Below are positions 45,105-56,770 of a stretch of 64,000 nt of DNA, piece by piece (the first letter of the stretch is position 1; every line of letters begins with the position of its first letter). This DNA is from Hevea brasiliensis (lineage: Eukaryota > Streptophyta > Magnoliopsida > Malpighiales > Euphorbiaceae): assembly GCF_030052815.1 (NCBI RefSeq), contig NC_079499.1, positions 83,429,183 through 83,493,182 of the forward strand, given 5' to 3'. A program made the position numbers and the translations under genes. The notes under the pieces were generated by a model. That model made no database searches and had not been told where the DNA came from. It worked only from the letters and a program-made list of their open reading frames with translations.

Positions 45105-45421
45105 TCCATACCCAAGATAATATCATAATCTCTGAAGGGCATTTCAATCAAATCAGACAGAAAAGTATGTCCTTGGATCACCAAAGGACAATCCCTATAT
45201 AATTTATTTACCCTGACCTTCTGGCCTAATGGACTAGTTACTAGCACATCATAATCCATTGGTACACACTGAATAGCAGTAGAACACATCACACTAGCAC
45301 TAACATACGAATGTGTGGAGCCAGGATCAAATAACACATGTACATCTTGGTCAAGGATGGAGAAAATACCAGCTACTACGTCTGATGTTTCAGCTTCCTC
45401 CCTCTGACGCATGGTATACAC
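45026..45421 (-). pseudogene. Element C, aspartic protease
   Basis: Around residue 30 [15 protein letters not shown] is the retropepsin active site, again D-P-G as in element [48 protein letters not shown] and the domain end follow. The native N-terminal link to gag is broken by frame changes near 45425-45480. Confidence 0.85.
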
Positions 45422-45479
45422 TCAGTGCGATGCGCTTAGATCTTGGGTGGTTAACGGTGCTTTGACTCCCGAGAGTGTT

Positions 45480-45813
45480 ACGGGACCCTACCTCTACCTC
45501 TACCTCTAGAAGGATCGTGACCCTCTAGGTGCGAGACTTGGTGATCCCTCGGATGTAGCAGGTCCGCACAGCGCGGACTAGTACAATCCTTAGCGAAATG
45601 TCTACTCCCTCCACAGTTAAAACATGCACTGATGGCCTTGAAACAAACCCCACCATGTGTTCTACCACAAGTTTCACACTGCCGTACTGATAGAGCTCCT
45701 CGGGGTGCTTGCTGGGTTTACTGACCAGATTGGGGTGGTCTTTGGCCAGAGAATCTGCCTCTGCCAGATCTACGAGAGCTAGATCCCCCAGACTGTTTTC
45801 TCTTCCCAGAACC
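45480..45813 (-). pseudogene. Element C, gag C-terminal part with zinc knuckle
   Basis: Basic sequence rich in R, G and S surrounds CETCGRTHGGVC and the zinc knuckle CFNCGGSRHFAKDC (C-x2-C-x4-H-x4-C) near 45585-45640. Stops occur before and after. It is the downstream half of gag; the upstream half lies beyond solo LTR D, which inserted at 45813. Confidence 0.82.
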
Positions 45814-46438
45814 TGTCACACCCTACCCCTCTGTAAGGCATAACATGATCCCGTAGTATACCTAATGAATTACCAACTCTGTCTACTGATAACCCATTAA
45901 ATACACTACAAGGGATTTTAAAAACTTTTCTTACTTCTTTTACAGTGGTGAGCACTATTTACAGGTGTTAAAAAACTTTTTGAACTGAAGTGATAGAACT
46001 AACACATTTGAATTATTTGGAATTTCTGTAAAAATTTTGGCAGAGTGCCATCTGTATTTTGGATAAAACAGTTCTTCAGAAAAACCTGTAAAAAGCACTT
46101 CAATATATATTTCCAAATCTCAACTCCAACATGTTTCTCAACACAACATATTTCTCAACTCAAATCCATAGTAATTTTTCAAAGACTGAGATACAAGAAA
46201 TATAATACAATTTTTACAAGTCAAAATAACTCATAATTTATTTTACAACTTTAATGTACAATTTTATTTTACAACTACTCAAAACCAAGAACAATATATA
46301 CATACAGTGAACATACATTACAGTGCAAAATGCAAAATGTGGTATACTTAATATACCCGATGATCTCTCAATGTAGTACTAGCGACCTAGTCTTGCCTGT
46401 CGATCTGTCTACTGCTGCGGCAAGAATGAAAGCTATCG

Positions 46439-46457
46439 CTGAGTAAAATTTACTCAG
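46439..46457 (-). promoter_or_regulatory. LTR hairpin of solo LTR D
   Basis: CTGAGTAAA and TTTACTCAG pair over 9 bp around one A; TGGTGCACAGTA follows. On the sense strand AGCTTTCATTCTTGCCGCAG follows, the AG ending at 46415, 23 nt beyond the stem. Confidence 0.7.
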
Positions 46458-47190
46458 TGGTGCACAGTAACAATTTGAAATGCGATATATAAATCTTTTA
46501 TTGACAGTTCACAAATCAAATGATTCACAATTCCATTTCACAATTTACAAAATTCACCTAACACAAATTTGATCAAGTAACTGAATAATACCGTTTTGCA
46601 AATCAATAACACAATTCGATCAAATAACTGAATAATACAATGTTGCCAATCGATAACATAATTTAGGCCATGACACAATTTTTTCCACACATGCCGTATT
46701 GTACACCACGACAAGACACATTCACCCCAATAATCGAAATCAATAAGGGAGGAAGCTAGCTGAATAATGAGTACTCATCCACACTCACCTCAGACTGGTA
46801 AGTCAAAGAGGGAGGAACATAATCACACTCACCCCAGACTGATAAGTCAAAGAGGGAGGAATATATCACACTCACCCCATAAATGGAGGAGGAACATAGT
46901 AACAGTGTCATGCCAAGTGTGAATCAAAACAATTTCAAATCACAATATTTCATACAAACCATAAATCATATTTTATCTCAAAATTTCCATTTGCAAAGTA
47001 GGCAACACAATAATTTCCAAATACAATTCCCAAAGTTAAAACAATCAAAATTATTCATAACTCAATTCTCCAAATAAATTTTATGGTAAAAGCAGTGAAT
47101 ATAAAAAGTATTACGCACGGACATAATTTAAAACAATAACATACAAATAATTATAATTTACTTCAATTGAAAATTTCAAAAGAAATAACT

Positions 47191-47494
47191 ATTGTGCACA
47201 AACACAATTTTAAACAATACAAATAATCATAATTTATTCCAATTGAAAAATTCAAAAGAATTAATTATTATGCACAAAAACAATTTAAAACAATACAAAT
47301 AATCATAATTTATTCCAATTGAAAAATTCAAAAGAATTAATTATTGTGCACAAGCACAATTTAAAACAATACAAATAATCATAATTTATTTCAATTGAAA
47401 AATTTAAAAGAATTAATTATTGTGCACAAACACAATTTAAAACAATACAAATAATCATAATTTATTCCAATTGAAAAATTCAAAAGAATTAATT
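47191..47494. repeat. Four tandem copies of a 76-bp unit in solo LTR D
   Basis: Units start at 47191, 47267, 47343 and 47419 with ATTGTGCACAA (one copy ATTATGCACAA) and contain CAATACAAATAATCATAAT and CCAATTGAAAAATTCAAAAG. The fifth start at 47495 leads into the LTR sequence that the other LTRs have once. A more diverged copy precedes the array at about 47110-47190. Confidence 0.93.
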
Positions 47495-49896
47495 ATTGTG
47501 CACAAACCTCTGATATATGCCTCTTGGCTCTGACTTAGTGTTTTCTTCCCTTTCCCTGAGTCGTTGCTAACTGAAAACACAATTTGAAGTGTTTCAGTAC
47601 TCATTTAAATTGTCTCTAACGATAATGCTTGATAAGTAATTCACTGAATTCTATTATTTACTTAGTCAACTTAATATGTCGATCCTTGGTGCATTCTAGG
47701 TAATTTAGGTTTTAATGTTACTAATATGTCACATTCGATAGTCTTTTAAGGTTGGTATATATTACCAAACTCATTTCCATGTATATTGCGTTTTCTTGCA
47801 ATTTGTTAGATTCCGGGATACTAGTTTGACCTAGCCGGACAACCTAGTTCCCTCGGTTTTCGGGTTTCGGTCAAAACTACAAACTTGTAGATCTATGTCT
47901 TATGGAACGCGGGGCAAAATTTCAGGTCATTCTGAGTTATGTAGACCAAGTTATGGTCATTTTACTATTGCTGGTCAAATGGCATCAAATTTGGTCACTT
48001 TAGGTCAATTTTGGTCAACTTTAGTTCGGCCAGTTTTTGGACCCGAACTTGTGCAAGCTGTTTGACTTGCTTATGGTCATTTATAGGCTTTGGTGTCTTC
48101 ATAAGACTTGTAGATATGGGTCTTAACTATTCATGGTTAAAATTTCAGGTCAATTGGACCTGTTTTGAGTGAGTTATGGCCTAAACACTAACTGCTGCCC
48201 AAATGGTAAATTTTCAGGCCTTATTGCACTTAATCCAGATTTGGTCATTTTTCAAGCTACTTTGCAAGCAGAATTTTGGCAAGCTTTCTTCATGAAAGTT
48301 GGCACATTTTGTGCCTAGTTTCACCTCCAATTGGTTTCATACCAATTGGAGTCACACACTTAAAGTTATAGGCCTAAAACTCAAACTGCCTTATTGAAAT
48401 TCTTGCATACACATCAAGCCTCACTTTTAACACTCACCAAACTTAACCTTCAAACCAATTCTGGTTGTACCACAACCTAAACATAATTTACAACATATTA
48501 TAGGTCATTTTTGCAGCTTACAATTACATTCAATGTGCACCAACAAGTGCAGAATTTGCCCAACTCAATTTACAACAATTTAACTCCATAACCAAGCTCA
48601 TTCACATGTCCAACCTTCACACCACTATACATACATTCAAACTACCATAACAACCAACACATTTTAACATCATTATTCCATAAACCAAGCATGAATTCCA
48701 GCATTCTTCAAGGGTTAGCAAACTGCCACAATGGTACACTTACATTCCATTACTTTCCAAGCTTTAAATTTCATTTTACATTTACATATACTAAGTATAC
48801 ATCACCTAAACAATTTCCTACACAATATACATTTAATCAATCATTTAATTCACCATTTACAAGCACAAATAAACTGCCTTCAAGGTGCTTCCATGGCTGC
48901 CAAAAGTACACACTCCCATTCAACATCAAAACTCAAAAATTTCTTCATAAATCAAACACCCATAACATGCTTACAAACTTTAACAAAGCAACATTCAAAA
49001 ACACAAACTTACCTATTTTTGAAGCTTCTTAAAAACTCATCAAAACTTACCTTTCTCACTCCCTAAATGCTGCCCAAGGTGTGGTGATTAACTTTAATGA
49101 AGGAAGGTGCATGGAAAGTGGCTTAGATCAAGCTTGCATGAAGCTTTAACCCATGCGTCCATGGAGGAAGTTGAGAGAAGAAAATGATTCAGCTGGTTCT
49201 GGTTTGGGAGGTTGAAGAAGGTGATTTGTTTCTGCCCAAAAATGTATAGTGGTCCACTTAGGTAAGGTGAGTGGAGCACTAAGTGAGAATAAATGATTTT
49301 TTTATTCTTAATTTTCCAAATTCTCACATTAAGCTTCCCATTTTTGCTATTTAAACTTTGTACCACCAATTTAATTTTTCATGACATTTTACAAATACAA
49401 TATCATGTATTTTTAATGGACATTTAGGTCAAAAGACAACTCAGGATGTCAAATGACCACAATGCCCCTGTTCGGGTTGCATTCCTGATTTTTCGGTAAT
49501 ACCGGGTTTTGTCCGTTTTTCTATTTCTCATTTTTCTTTGTACTAATTATTTAATTTTTCTTTGATATTTCTAATGATATTTATACTTCAATTGATGTCT
49601 CTTTAAGTCTTAAAATTAATTTCCAGCGTTCCCCGCGGTCTAGGGCTAGTCAACGGTCCACGCCGTGACTTCCCGGTGCGGTCACCTATCGCTAGGGTTC
49701 TCGGCTCGCTTAACTTGGTTACATTTCTTTGCTATTATTTTTCCTTTATTTTTCTTGTATTTTCTTTTCTTGTATTTTATTATTTTATGTCTCCTCACTC
49801 ATAACGAAATGTAGTTCTAGGCATCCTAGCTGTTCGGTCAACACTGGTCACCGGAACAGTAGAACGCACTACCGAACTTAGGGGTGTTACAGAACC

Positions 49897-50712
49897 ACTC
49901 TCAGGTGCTTGTCCAGCAATCTTTTCAGTCTTCTCTTTCTCTTGTATACCCTTCTTCACTACCAATTCTGATTCTATCCTTTCCAATTCCAGGGCCTGTG
50001 AGATCAACTCAGAGAAATTCTGATGTCGAAAACCCACAACTTGCATTCTTATATTCGGCCTTAACCTGGACTCAAACCTCTTACATCTGTCTCTGGGGGT
50101 GGAGAGTAAGCTTCCAGCTTAGTGGCTCAGTCGTGAGAAGTCTCTCTCATATTCTGCTATGGTTTTGTCCCCTTGTTTCAAACTCAGGAATTCTTGTAAC
50201 TTCATATCCACATATGCATCGGGGACCCACTTCTATCGAAACTCCCTCAAAAAGTCTGACCAAGTAAGGATTGGAGGTTCTACCAGGCTGTGGGGGATGG
50301 TCTTCCACCATTCATATGCATCCCCTTAGAGAAGAGATACTGAATATTTAAATTTTAATTCTTCAGTACACTGCAGCTTCCTGACAACGTATTCCATTCT
50401 TTCCAACCACTATTCTGCCTCCAGTGGATCCACAGTGCCTTTAAACTCGGTGGCCCCAAATTTCATCAATTTTTCATATTGCCGAGCAGAGGGCTATGGT
50501 TGTGCTACAGGTACTTGCATCTGAGCTTGGGGTGGCACATTTCCCACCATTTGCTGGAAAAGCACTGCCATCTGCTGTACAAACTGAATAGGGAACTGCG
50601 GTGCTGGAGTAGGATCTGGAGTAGCTAAACCACTCACGTTCTGGAGTGCTGGGGCTTCCCCTTGAACCTCAGCCTCAACAGATTGTTCTACGGAATGATC
50701 TCCTTCTTCCAT
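49897..50712 (-). pseudogene. Element C, gag N-terminal part
   Basis: Starts at ATG 50712 with MEEGDHSVEQSVEAEVQGEA and FVQQMAVLFQQMVGN. After a stop near 50493, degraded Retrotrans_gag sequence follows, and near 50040 MQVVGFRHQNFSELISQALE and LERIESELVVKKG lead to the cut at 49897 where solo LTR D begins. Several frame changes lie between 50100 and 50490. This fragment served to recognise the gag remnant of element H. Confidence 0.85.
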
Positions 50713-50880
50713 TCCGTTTTCCCAAATTTTCTACTTCTTGAGATCAAACACAAGGAGGTTGACCTCCGTTAGTGCATATTCATGATGTAAATATGTCATA
50801 TGTATCAATTAAGACACTTGAACAGTTGTACTTATCAAAGAAATGTTCACATAAATAGTCAAAATTCATTACAAAACCAT

Positions 50881-50892
50881 GCTCTGATACCA
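50881..50892 (-). promoter_or_regulatory. Primer-binding site of element C
   Basis: Minus-strand TGGTATCAGAGC (initiator Met-tRNA), 8 nt inside the 5' LTR edge. Confidence 0.93.
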
Positions 50893-51578
50893 CTAAAACA
50901 TGTCACACCTTACCCTTCTGTAAGGCATAACATGATCCCGTAGAATACCTAATGAACTACCGAACTTCACCTACCGATAATTCATTAAGTACACTACAAG
51001 GGATTTTAAAACTATTTTCTTACATTTTGGAAGTGGTGAGCATTTTGGTAGGAATTAAAATCATTTATTCAAAGCTTATAAACTAGTAAAAATTTTTGTG
51101 TATTTTAATTTTACCGCAAATTTTATAAGAATTTTGACAGAGTTTCGTTTGTATTTGGAGAAAACAGTTCTTCAAATACCTGAGAAAAACACTTCCAAAA
51201 ATTTTTCATAACTCTCAACCACCAAATAATTTCAAGTCAACTCAATTTAATCCACTTCAAAAATAATTCCACAATCCAATCAAAGTTTATCATCTCAAAA
51301 TATTTAATAACTTCATTCACAGTGCATAAAGTATGAAATTCACAAACTATAAATATTAATTTACAAAAAGAAGTTCCAAAAATAATATTATTACAACTTA
51401 TTATACAACTGCTCACTTTACATTGATACTTATGACATTATAGTATTTACATCAAAATAACTACAAGGGTATAAAATAATACCCGTACAAAAAAGGTCAA
51501 TGAAGTCTTCAATATCGATAGCAGCTCACTCTGCTGCTTTCTCCTTGCTCTTATCTGCGACAGCAAAACAAGCTATCG

Positions 51579-51598
51579 CTGAGTATAAAAATACTCAG
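51579..51598 (-). promoter_or_regulatory. LTR hairpin of element C (5' LTR copy)
   Basis: Same CTGAGTAT/ATACTCAG stem as at 40131; AG on the sense strand ends at 51555, 23 nt away. Confidence 0.7.
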
Positions 51599-53035
51599 TG
51601 GTGCATAATAAAAATTTGAAATACAATACATAAATCATTCATTGCCAAAACACAATTTAAATATTTCTCAATCATATTTCACAAATTATCAAAGCTCATA
51701 ATAACACAATTTAGTCAAATAATTTAAGAACACAGTGTTGCCAATTCATACACAACTTAAGCCATGACACAAAATTTCCGATCAATGCCACGTTGTACAC
51801 CACGACAAAGCAATCTACAACCCCACTAATCGAAATCAATGAGGGAGGTGGCTAGCTAGCTAATGAGTACTCATCCGATCTACAACCTCAACTGGTAAAC
51901 TAGAGAGGAAGGAAAGATAACCGATCTCACCCCATAAATGGAGGAGGAATAATAAGATACTGTCATGCTAAGTGTGAATCAAAAATCAATTTCAAACATT
52001 TTATTCAAATGATTCGTGAGAAATCCAATAAATTTCCAAAGTCATAATTTCATTCACAAGATGGCAACACAATTCATAATTAACTTAAAATTTTCATAAA
52101 TCACACTAAATCAATTTTTCAATGACAAAAGGCTCAAATAAGGTTTATTGTGCACAAACCTGACGTGAGTCACTTCTAGGCCTTGACTCAGTCTCTCAGA
52201 GCTTCCAAGTCTTTTTCAGCTAAAACACACAGTTTCACAGTGTTTCAGTTCCATAGCTTAGCATAAATCCAAAATAAATTTAACTTCACTTTTACCTAGC
52301 TCTAATGTGCTAAACTCGACGTTCTTGAAATTTTTGTGTTTCGGGTTACTATTCACTACACTATTCAAGTCAAATTGTTGACTTTCTAAGGTTTAATAGG
52401 TATGGGAATTCCAACTTCACCCACATACCACATTTTGGTCACAAAACTTGTTCGTTTTGGTCATTTTCTCAACACTTAAGTCTTTTAGGCAAAATTGTCA
52501 ATTTTCAGTTTTTGGTGTCTCGGTTGCACTGTTCCATTGGTCACTTTTCTGTTGGAATTTGGCCAAACTTCCTTTATAGAAAATGTTCCCTATTGTCTTA
52601 AGTTTATTCTCCTTTTTGAATCACTCCAATTAGAGTTTTGTAGCTCAAGTTATATCCAAATTACGGTTACTGTTCATACTGCAGAATTTAGTTCTGCAGA
52701 TTTATTGATCCAACTTCGTTCAGTAATTTGATCAAGTTAAGTCCATAATTTGGTCTAATTTTATTCATATGAAATGTTCTACTATGTCTTAGATTTCCAT
52801 CGGTTCAAGAATCACCTAAATCGGAGTTTTCTAGAGAGAGTTATAGCCATTGAAACTTTACTGTTCATATGATAAATCTGCAGTTCTACAGGTTCAGTGA
52901 TTCAACTTTGCTTAGTAATTTGATTGGGTTAATGGCATAATTTGGGTTTGTGTTCTTCATGAAAGTTTTAGATCTATATCTCATCTAACCACTGGTAAAA
53001 TGTCAGGTCATTTTGATCTGCCTAGCTAGAGTTAT

Positions 53036-53066
53036 GACCAAATGAACAAACACTGTTCATTTGGTC
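53036..53066. repeat. Inverted repeat with 13-bp arms in element C 5' LTR
   Basis: GACCAAATGAACA and TGTTCATTTGGTC are exact reverse complements around AACAC. It is the counterpart of the 27-bp palindrome of element A. Confidence 0.88.
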
Positions 53067-55619
53067 AGTTTGTGCAGGGCAGCCTACAATTTTTCAACTT
53101 TGGTCAATTTGTTCACTAAGTTTTAGTCACTTTTTAGGCATGCTTCCTAAAAGAATATTGTGTCATTTAGTGCCTATTTTCATCCTCAATTGGTCCCATA
53201 TCCATTGGACTTGTAAAATTTCATTTTTGGTCCTTCGAAGTTGACTTGGTCATGCTGCAGCAGCATGACCACACTCCCTCCGAATTTGACTTTAATTCCA
53301 ACACTTCTAACACACTTAATTAGGTCACAAAAGACCATTTCTCACTTCACATTAGGTCAAAAACACCATTTACAAGTTTTTCACATTTTTGATCTCTAAA
53401 CCCTAATGTCCAAAATCCTAAGTTTGTCCAATCTTCACAATTCATGTAATCTAAATATACAATTCACATATATAACATCTATTCACCAAGATTTCATATT
53501 TAACCTAACTAAATACCATCAAAACCTTAAGGTTCCATGGCTGCCACATTCTCTCTTCCCTTATTTAGGCATGATTTCCTTTATTTCTAATGCAATTTCA
53601 TCACACATAAACTTAATTTCATGAATTCAATAAGAATCTAACTTGTAATTGCACTTACCTCAATTTGTAGATTTCAATCTTCAATTTTTTCTCCTCTTCT
53701 CTTCTTTCTTTCTTGCTAAATTTCTTTCTCAAGGGAAGGAGATAAGGTTTTATGGAATAATTATGGGAGAAGTTGGGATTTGGTAAGGGTTTCAAAGCTT
53801 GAAGACAAACTTTAATGGAGGAATTTCCAGAGATAAGAGGGAGAGAGTGTGGCGGCTTGGATGGGATAAAGAAGAAGAATAATTAATTTTTCTTTTCTTT
53901 TCTTTTCTTTTATATTTTTATGTTTTAGGAAGACCCAAAAATTCCAATTAAGTAAATATATTAAGTATCATTTTTATGGCATCATGCATGATGTCATCAC
54001 CTTTTGACTTTTTCATTTTCTTTTTTTTTTTCTATTTATTTTTCTATTAGTTCTTTAATTTAATTCTCGATTCCGAAATTTTCTTTTCTCCGATTTTATT
54101 TGATAATTAGGTCAGGAGTCAGCTCTCGAGGTCAATTGACCAAATTGCCCCTCGCTGGTTCATCCCGGTTTGCAAATAATTCAATATTTCTTCCGGCTCC
54201 CTGACCTAATTATTTGACTGGCTTAACAGTTCTTTTTCGTGATTTTCTTTTTTCCACTGTGTTCGTAAGGGTCCTAAGGACCGCGGCGTCATATTTTACG
54301 GTTTGAAATTTGAGTTTAAATAGACTTCGTAGTCGTTCCCAAGAAGGTCACCTATCGCTGTGACTCTCGGCTCGTTTAACTTCTTATGTTCTATTTTTCT
54401 TATTTATACTTAACTAATTGACAATTACTAATTATTTGTGTTTATAGCTTCTCTAGTTGTCTTAAGTGTGGTTCTAATCCCCTTAATTGTCCGGACCGAC
54501 ACTGGTCACTGGAACAGTGAAATATACCAGGCTATATAAATAGGGGTGTTACATACTTGCACTTTATCTCTTTTATTTTCTCAATTTTTCTTGTATTCTC
54601 TTATCATGTATTTCATCGTTTTATGTCTCCTCACTATCATTTAAATATAGTTCTAGATATTTTGACTGTTTGGACAGACATCAGTTGTCGAAATAGCAGA
54701 ACGTACGGACTATCTACTGTAAGAGCGTTACAAAAGAAAATGTTGATAATAAATTAGATGAGAATGAACAAAATATAAAAAAAAAAGAGAGAAAAAAAAT
54801 GAGTAGTGGGAAAAAAAATGAGTAGTGGTTTACATAAGCGAATTAGCAACCAATTATCGATTGCTAATTTCTTTTAAAAATTGGATAGAAATTTTTGAGG
54901 AAAAAATTTTACAACTGATTCACAAATCGATTGTAAATTAAAAAAAAAAAGTGGAAATTTTTTAGGAAAGTTGGCAACCGATTCGTAAATTAGCTGCAAA
55001 TAAAAGAAAATAAAATTAAAAAATTAGATGTGAATTTTTAGAGAAAAATATTGTTGCAAAATAGCAACAGATTTTAATCGGCTACAAAATCGATTGCAAA
55101 TAAAAAAAAATGGATAGGAATTTTTAGGAGAAAGGTTTAGTAACTAGTTTGCAATTGGTTGCAAAAATTGAATGCTATTAAGGAATCAGTTGCAAATAAT
55201 AATAAATTTTAATAGTCAATTACAAATTGACTGCTATTAACAATTGATTTTTATAACTGATTGTAAATCGGTTGCCAACTTTGGAGATAATTAAAATAAT
55301 TATTTAATTTAGTAGCCGATTACCTAAATCAAGTATTGTTAAAATCGGTTGCTATTAGTAATAAAGTTTAACAATTGATTTCTTAATTGGTTGCCAATAG
55401 TAATTTATTTTAAATTCAGTTGCTAATTATATATTTAAGGTATTTCTAACATCGATTAGTAATATATTTAGCAACTAATTATAAATTGGTTGTTATTAGT
55501 TAAATATTTAAAAAAATTATTTTACTAAAAAAAATTAAAATCATAAATCGGCTATAAAATTGGTTGCTAATAGCAATCAATTTCAGTCGGTTATAAAATT
55601 TATTATTTTTTTAGTGTGA

Positions 55620-56582
55620 AGCAATATAAATAATTGAAAATAAAGAAAACTATTTTTATGATTTTTTTTATAATGCAAAATTTATTTTATAAATATCACC
55701 ATTAAATAAGTAAATAATAATTTATTTAATAAACAATGCGCAAAGGATCGAATTGGTTCTGATTCAATCGAAATGTAACGCTTGAAGCAACACTTTGTCC
55801 ACCAAATATTTAAATTTTATTTAAAATTTCACATCCGAAACAAATAATAAATGTAATTTAATAAATAATACATTTACATATTTATTATTTAATATAATAT
55901 AAGTATTTATTATTTACATATATTTTAAATTAATTATTTAATATTATGGATTGAGGCCAATTTCCTAATAAAACCACATGAAGTTAGAAATTATAGGCAT
56001 TAAACATTATAATATGATTAAGTAATTTTTTTTTAAATTTAGCAATCTTAAAATATTACATTCTAATTATTAAATTTACCTTTTATTTAGTTAAAATATT
56101 ATTAATTTTTAAATTGAATAAAATTTATTTTGTTATTTAATCGAAAGCAATTATAAAATTTAAAAAAAAAAAGGACTGTTCTAAGTTAAATTACAAAAAT
56201 TAGACTTAGATTTTAATTCATGATATACGAATGATGGCTTTTATTTAATGACTTCAACATAATTCTGTTTCAGTATAAAAAAGAATAACAATATAAAATT
56301 TTATTAATAAAATTTATTAAAAAAATTACAATTTTCAATAACTTATATTTATTAATTATTTTTACTATTATTTATTCAATTAATATAAAAATTTCTATTT
56401 ATTCAATTATATATATATATATCAATTTCCATAAGATTATTCTTCAAGAATCTATTTTTATTATTAAATAAGATATATTAATAATTACTCAATAAACATA
56501 TAAATATTTATTTAATTAAAAAATATCTCCAACTTAACAAATATATAAGTATTAACTTAATATTGACTAAATAGATTTCTCT
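55620..56582. other. AT-rich non-coding DNA after the CACTA element
   Basis: Very AT-rich, no readable gene. It may belong to the Helitron whose 3' end is at 56647, but no 5' terminus was found. Confidence 0.45.
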
Positions 56583-56647
56583 TAAAGATTTTTATTATTA
56601 CTTAAAATAATTTAGTGACCCATAGTAACGCGCGAGTATACCGCTAG
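56583..56647 (+). mobile_element. Helitron-like 3' terminus
   Basis: ACCCATAGTAACGCGCGAGT followed by ATACCGCTAG and then T resembles the plant Helitron 3' end: a short GC-rich hairpin about 10 nt before a terminal CTAG inserted ahead of T. The hairpin is decayed. The start given is nominal. Confidence 0.45.
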
Positions 56648-56698
56648 TTATTATCATTAAGTTACATGAGATGAGAAAGAAAATTCATACCCAATTAA

Positions 56699-56770
56699 TC
56701 TATCTATTTATTTATTTATATAAAGTAGATCAAATTTTTTCTAAAAGATGTCACGTGGCACTTCTCAAGC
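56699..56770 (+). mobile_element. Helitron-like 5' terminus
   Basis: After A, the sequence TCTATCTATTTATTTATTTA, then TATAAAGTAGATCAAATT and GATGTCACGTGGCAC, resembles the 5' ends of plant non-autonomous Helitrons (TC start, TATAAAG-AGAT, CACGTGGC). No matching CTAG end with hairpin was recognised downstream, so it is probably truncated. Confidence 0.4.

Larger units (their letters stand above)
45814..49891 (-). mobile_element. Solo LTR D (Tekay-like) inside element C gag
   Basis: 4,078 bp, TGTCACACCCTACCCCTC...AGGGGTGTTACA, flanked by GAACC at 45809-45813 and 49892-49896. It is co-oriented with element C. It has the conserved blocks GGTCACCTATCGCTAGGG (~49679) and CACTGGTCACCGGAACAG (~49842), the hairpin at 46439, an expanded 76-bp tandem repeat, and a tandem region at 46740-46890 where AAAGAGGGAGGAAYATA alternates with CACTCACCCCAGACTG. 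No internal sequence remains, so it arose by LTR-LTR recombination after insertion. Confidence 0.94.
39453..54553 (-). mobile_element. Element C: complete Tekay/Del-like chromovirus with TACTT target duplication
   Basis: A 15.1-kb span in minus orientation: LTRs at 39453-41960 and 50901-54553, Met-tRNA primer site, gag, protease, RT, RNase H, integrase, chromodomain and polypurine tract in gypsy order. TACTT stands at 39448-39452 and 54554-54558. Gag is split by solo LTR D. The left (3') LTR lacks about 1.15 kb present in the other. Where both exist the LTRs are about 98% alike by eye. Coding sequence has several stops and frameshifts. Its LTR is of the TGTCACACC type shared with H, D, F and J, distinct from element A. 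Confidence 0.95.
50901..54553 (-). repeat. Element C, 5' LTR (full length)
   Basis: 3,653 bp, TGTCACACC...GGGGTGTTACA. It contains about 1.15 kb missing from the 3' LTR, including several repeats of the module CTTCATGAAAGTTTTAG...TGTCAGGTCATTTTG and a 13-bp-arm inverted repeat at 53036-53066. Confidence 0.94.
36015..54732 (-). mobile_element. Solo LTR B (Tekay-like), split by element C
   Basis: The LTR occupies 36015-39447 and 54559-54732. It begins TTTGACGCCCCTTACCC (an altered TGTGACACC edge like element A's), ends AAGAGCGTTACA, and is flanked by AAAGA at 36010-36014 and 54733-54737. Removing element C and its TACTT duplication leaves about 3.6 kb. The left part has the hairpin at 36575 and the modules AAGTTATGGTCA and TTCAGGTCATTTGGACC; the block CGATCACCCATCGCCGTGG lies at about 39413. 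The right part holds the decayed CAGACATCAGTTGTCGAAA block. No internal region remains. Confidence 0.92.
35304..55616. mobile_element. Non-autonomous CACTA-like DNA transposon, split by the nested gypsy elements
   Basis: The left end reads CACTAAAAAAAAGGATT and the right end TTATTTTTTTAGTG, i.e. inverted CACTA termini, flanked by the 3-bp duplication TGA (35301-35303 and 55617-55619). Both subterminal regions (35320-35600 and 54835-55600) are full of diverged direct and inverted copies of a short unit like GCAACCGATT or AATCGATTGCTA, which is typical of CACTA subterminal repeats. Without the insertion and its AAAGA duplication the element is about 1.6 kb and has no transposase. An (AT)n run lies at 35861-35902. 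Confidence 0.85.

Noticed and set aside
47191..47494. Possible CRISPR-like array (regular 76-bp repeats)
   Set aside because: The whole unit repeats with no variable spacers, and it sits inside a plant LTR.
48691..49066. Two overlapping frames of 113 and 111 residues
   Set aside because: Overlapping frames in AC-rich LTR sequence of solo LTR D; no domain and no conservation in the sister LTRs.
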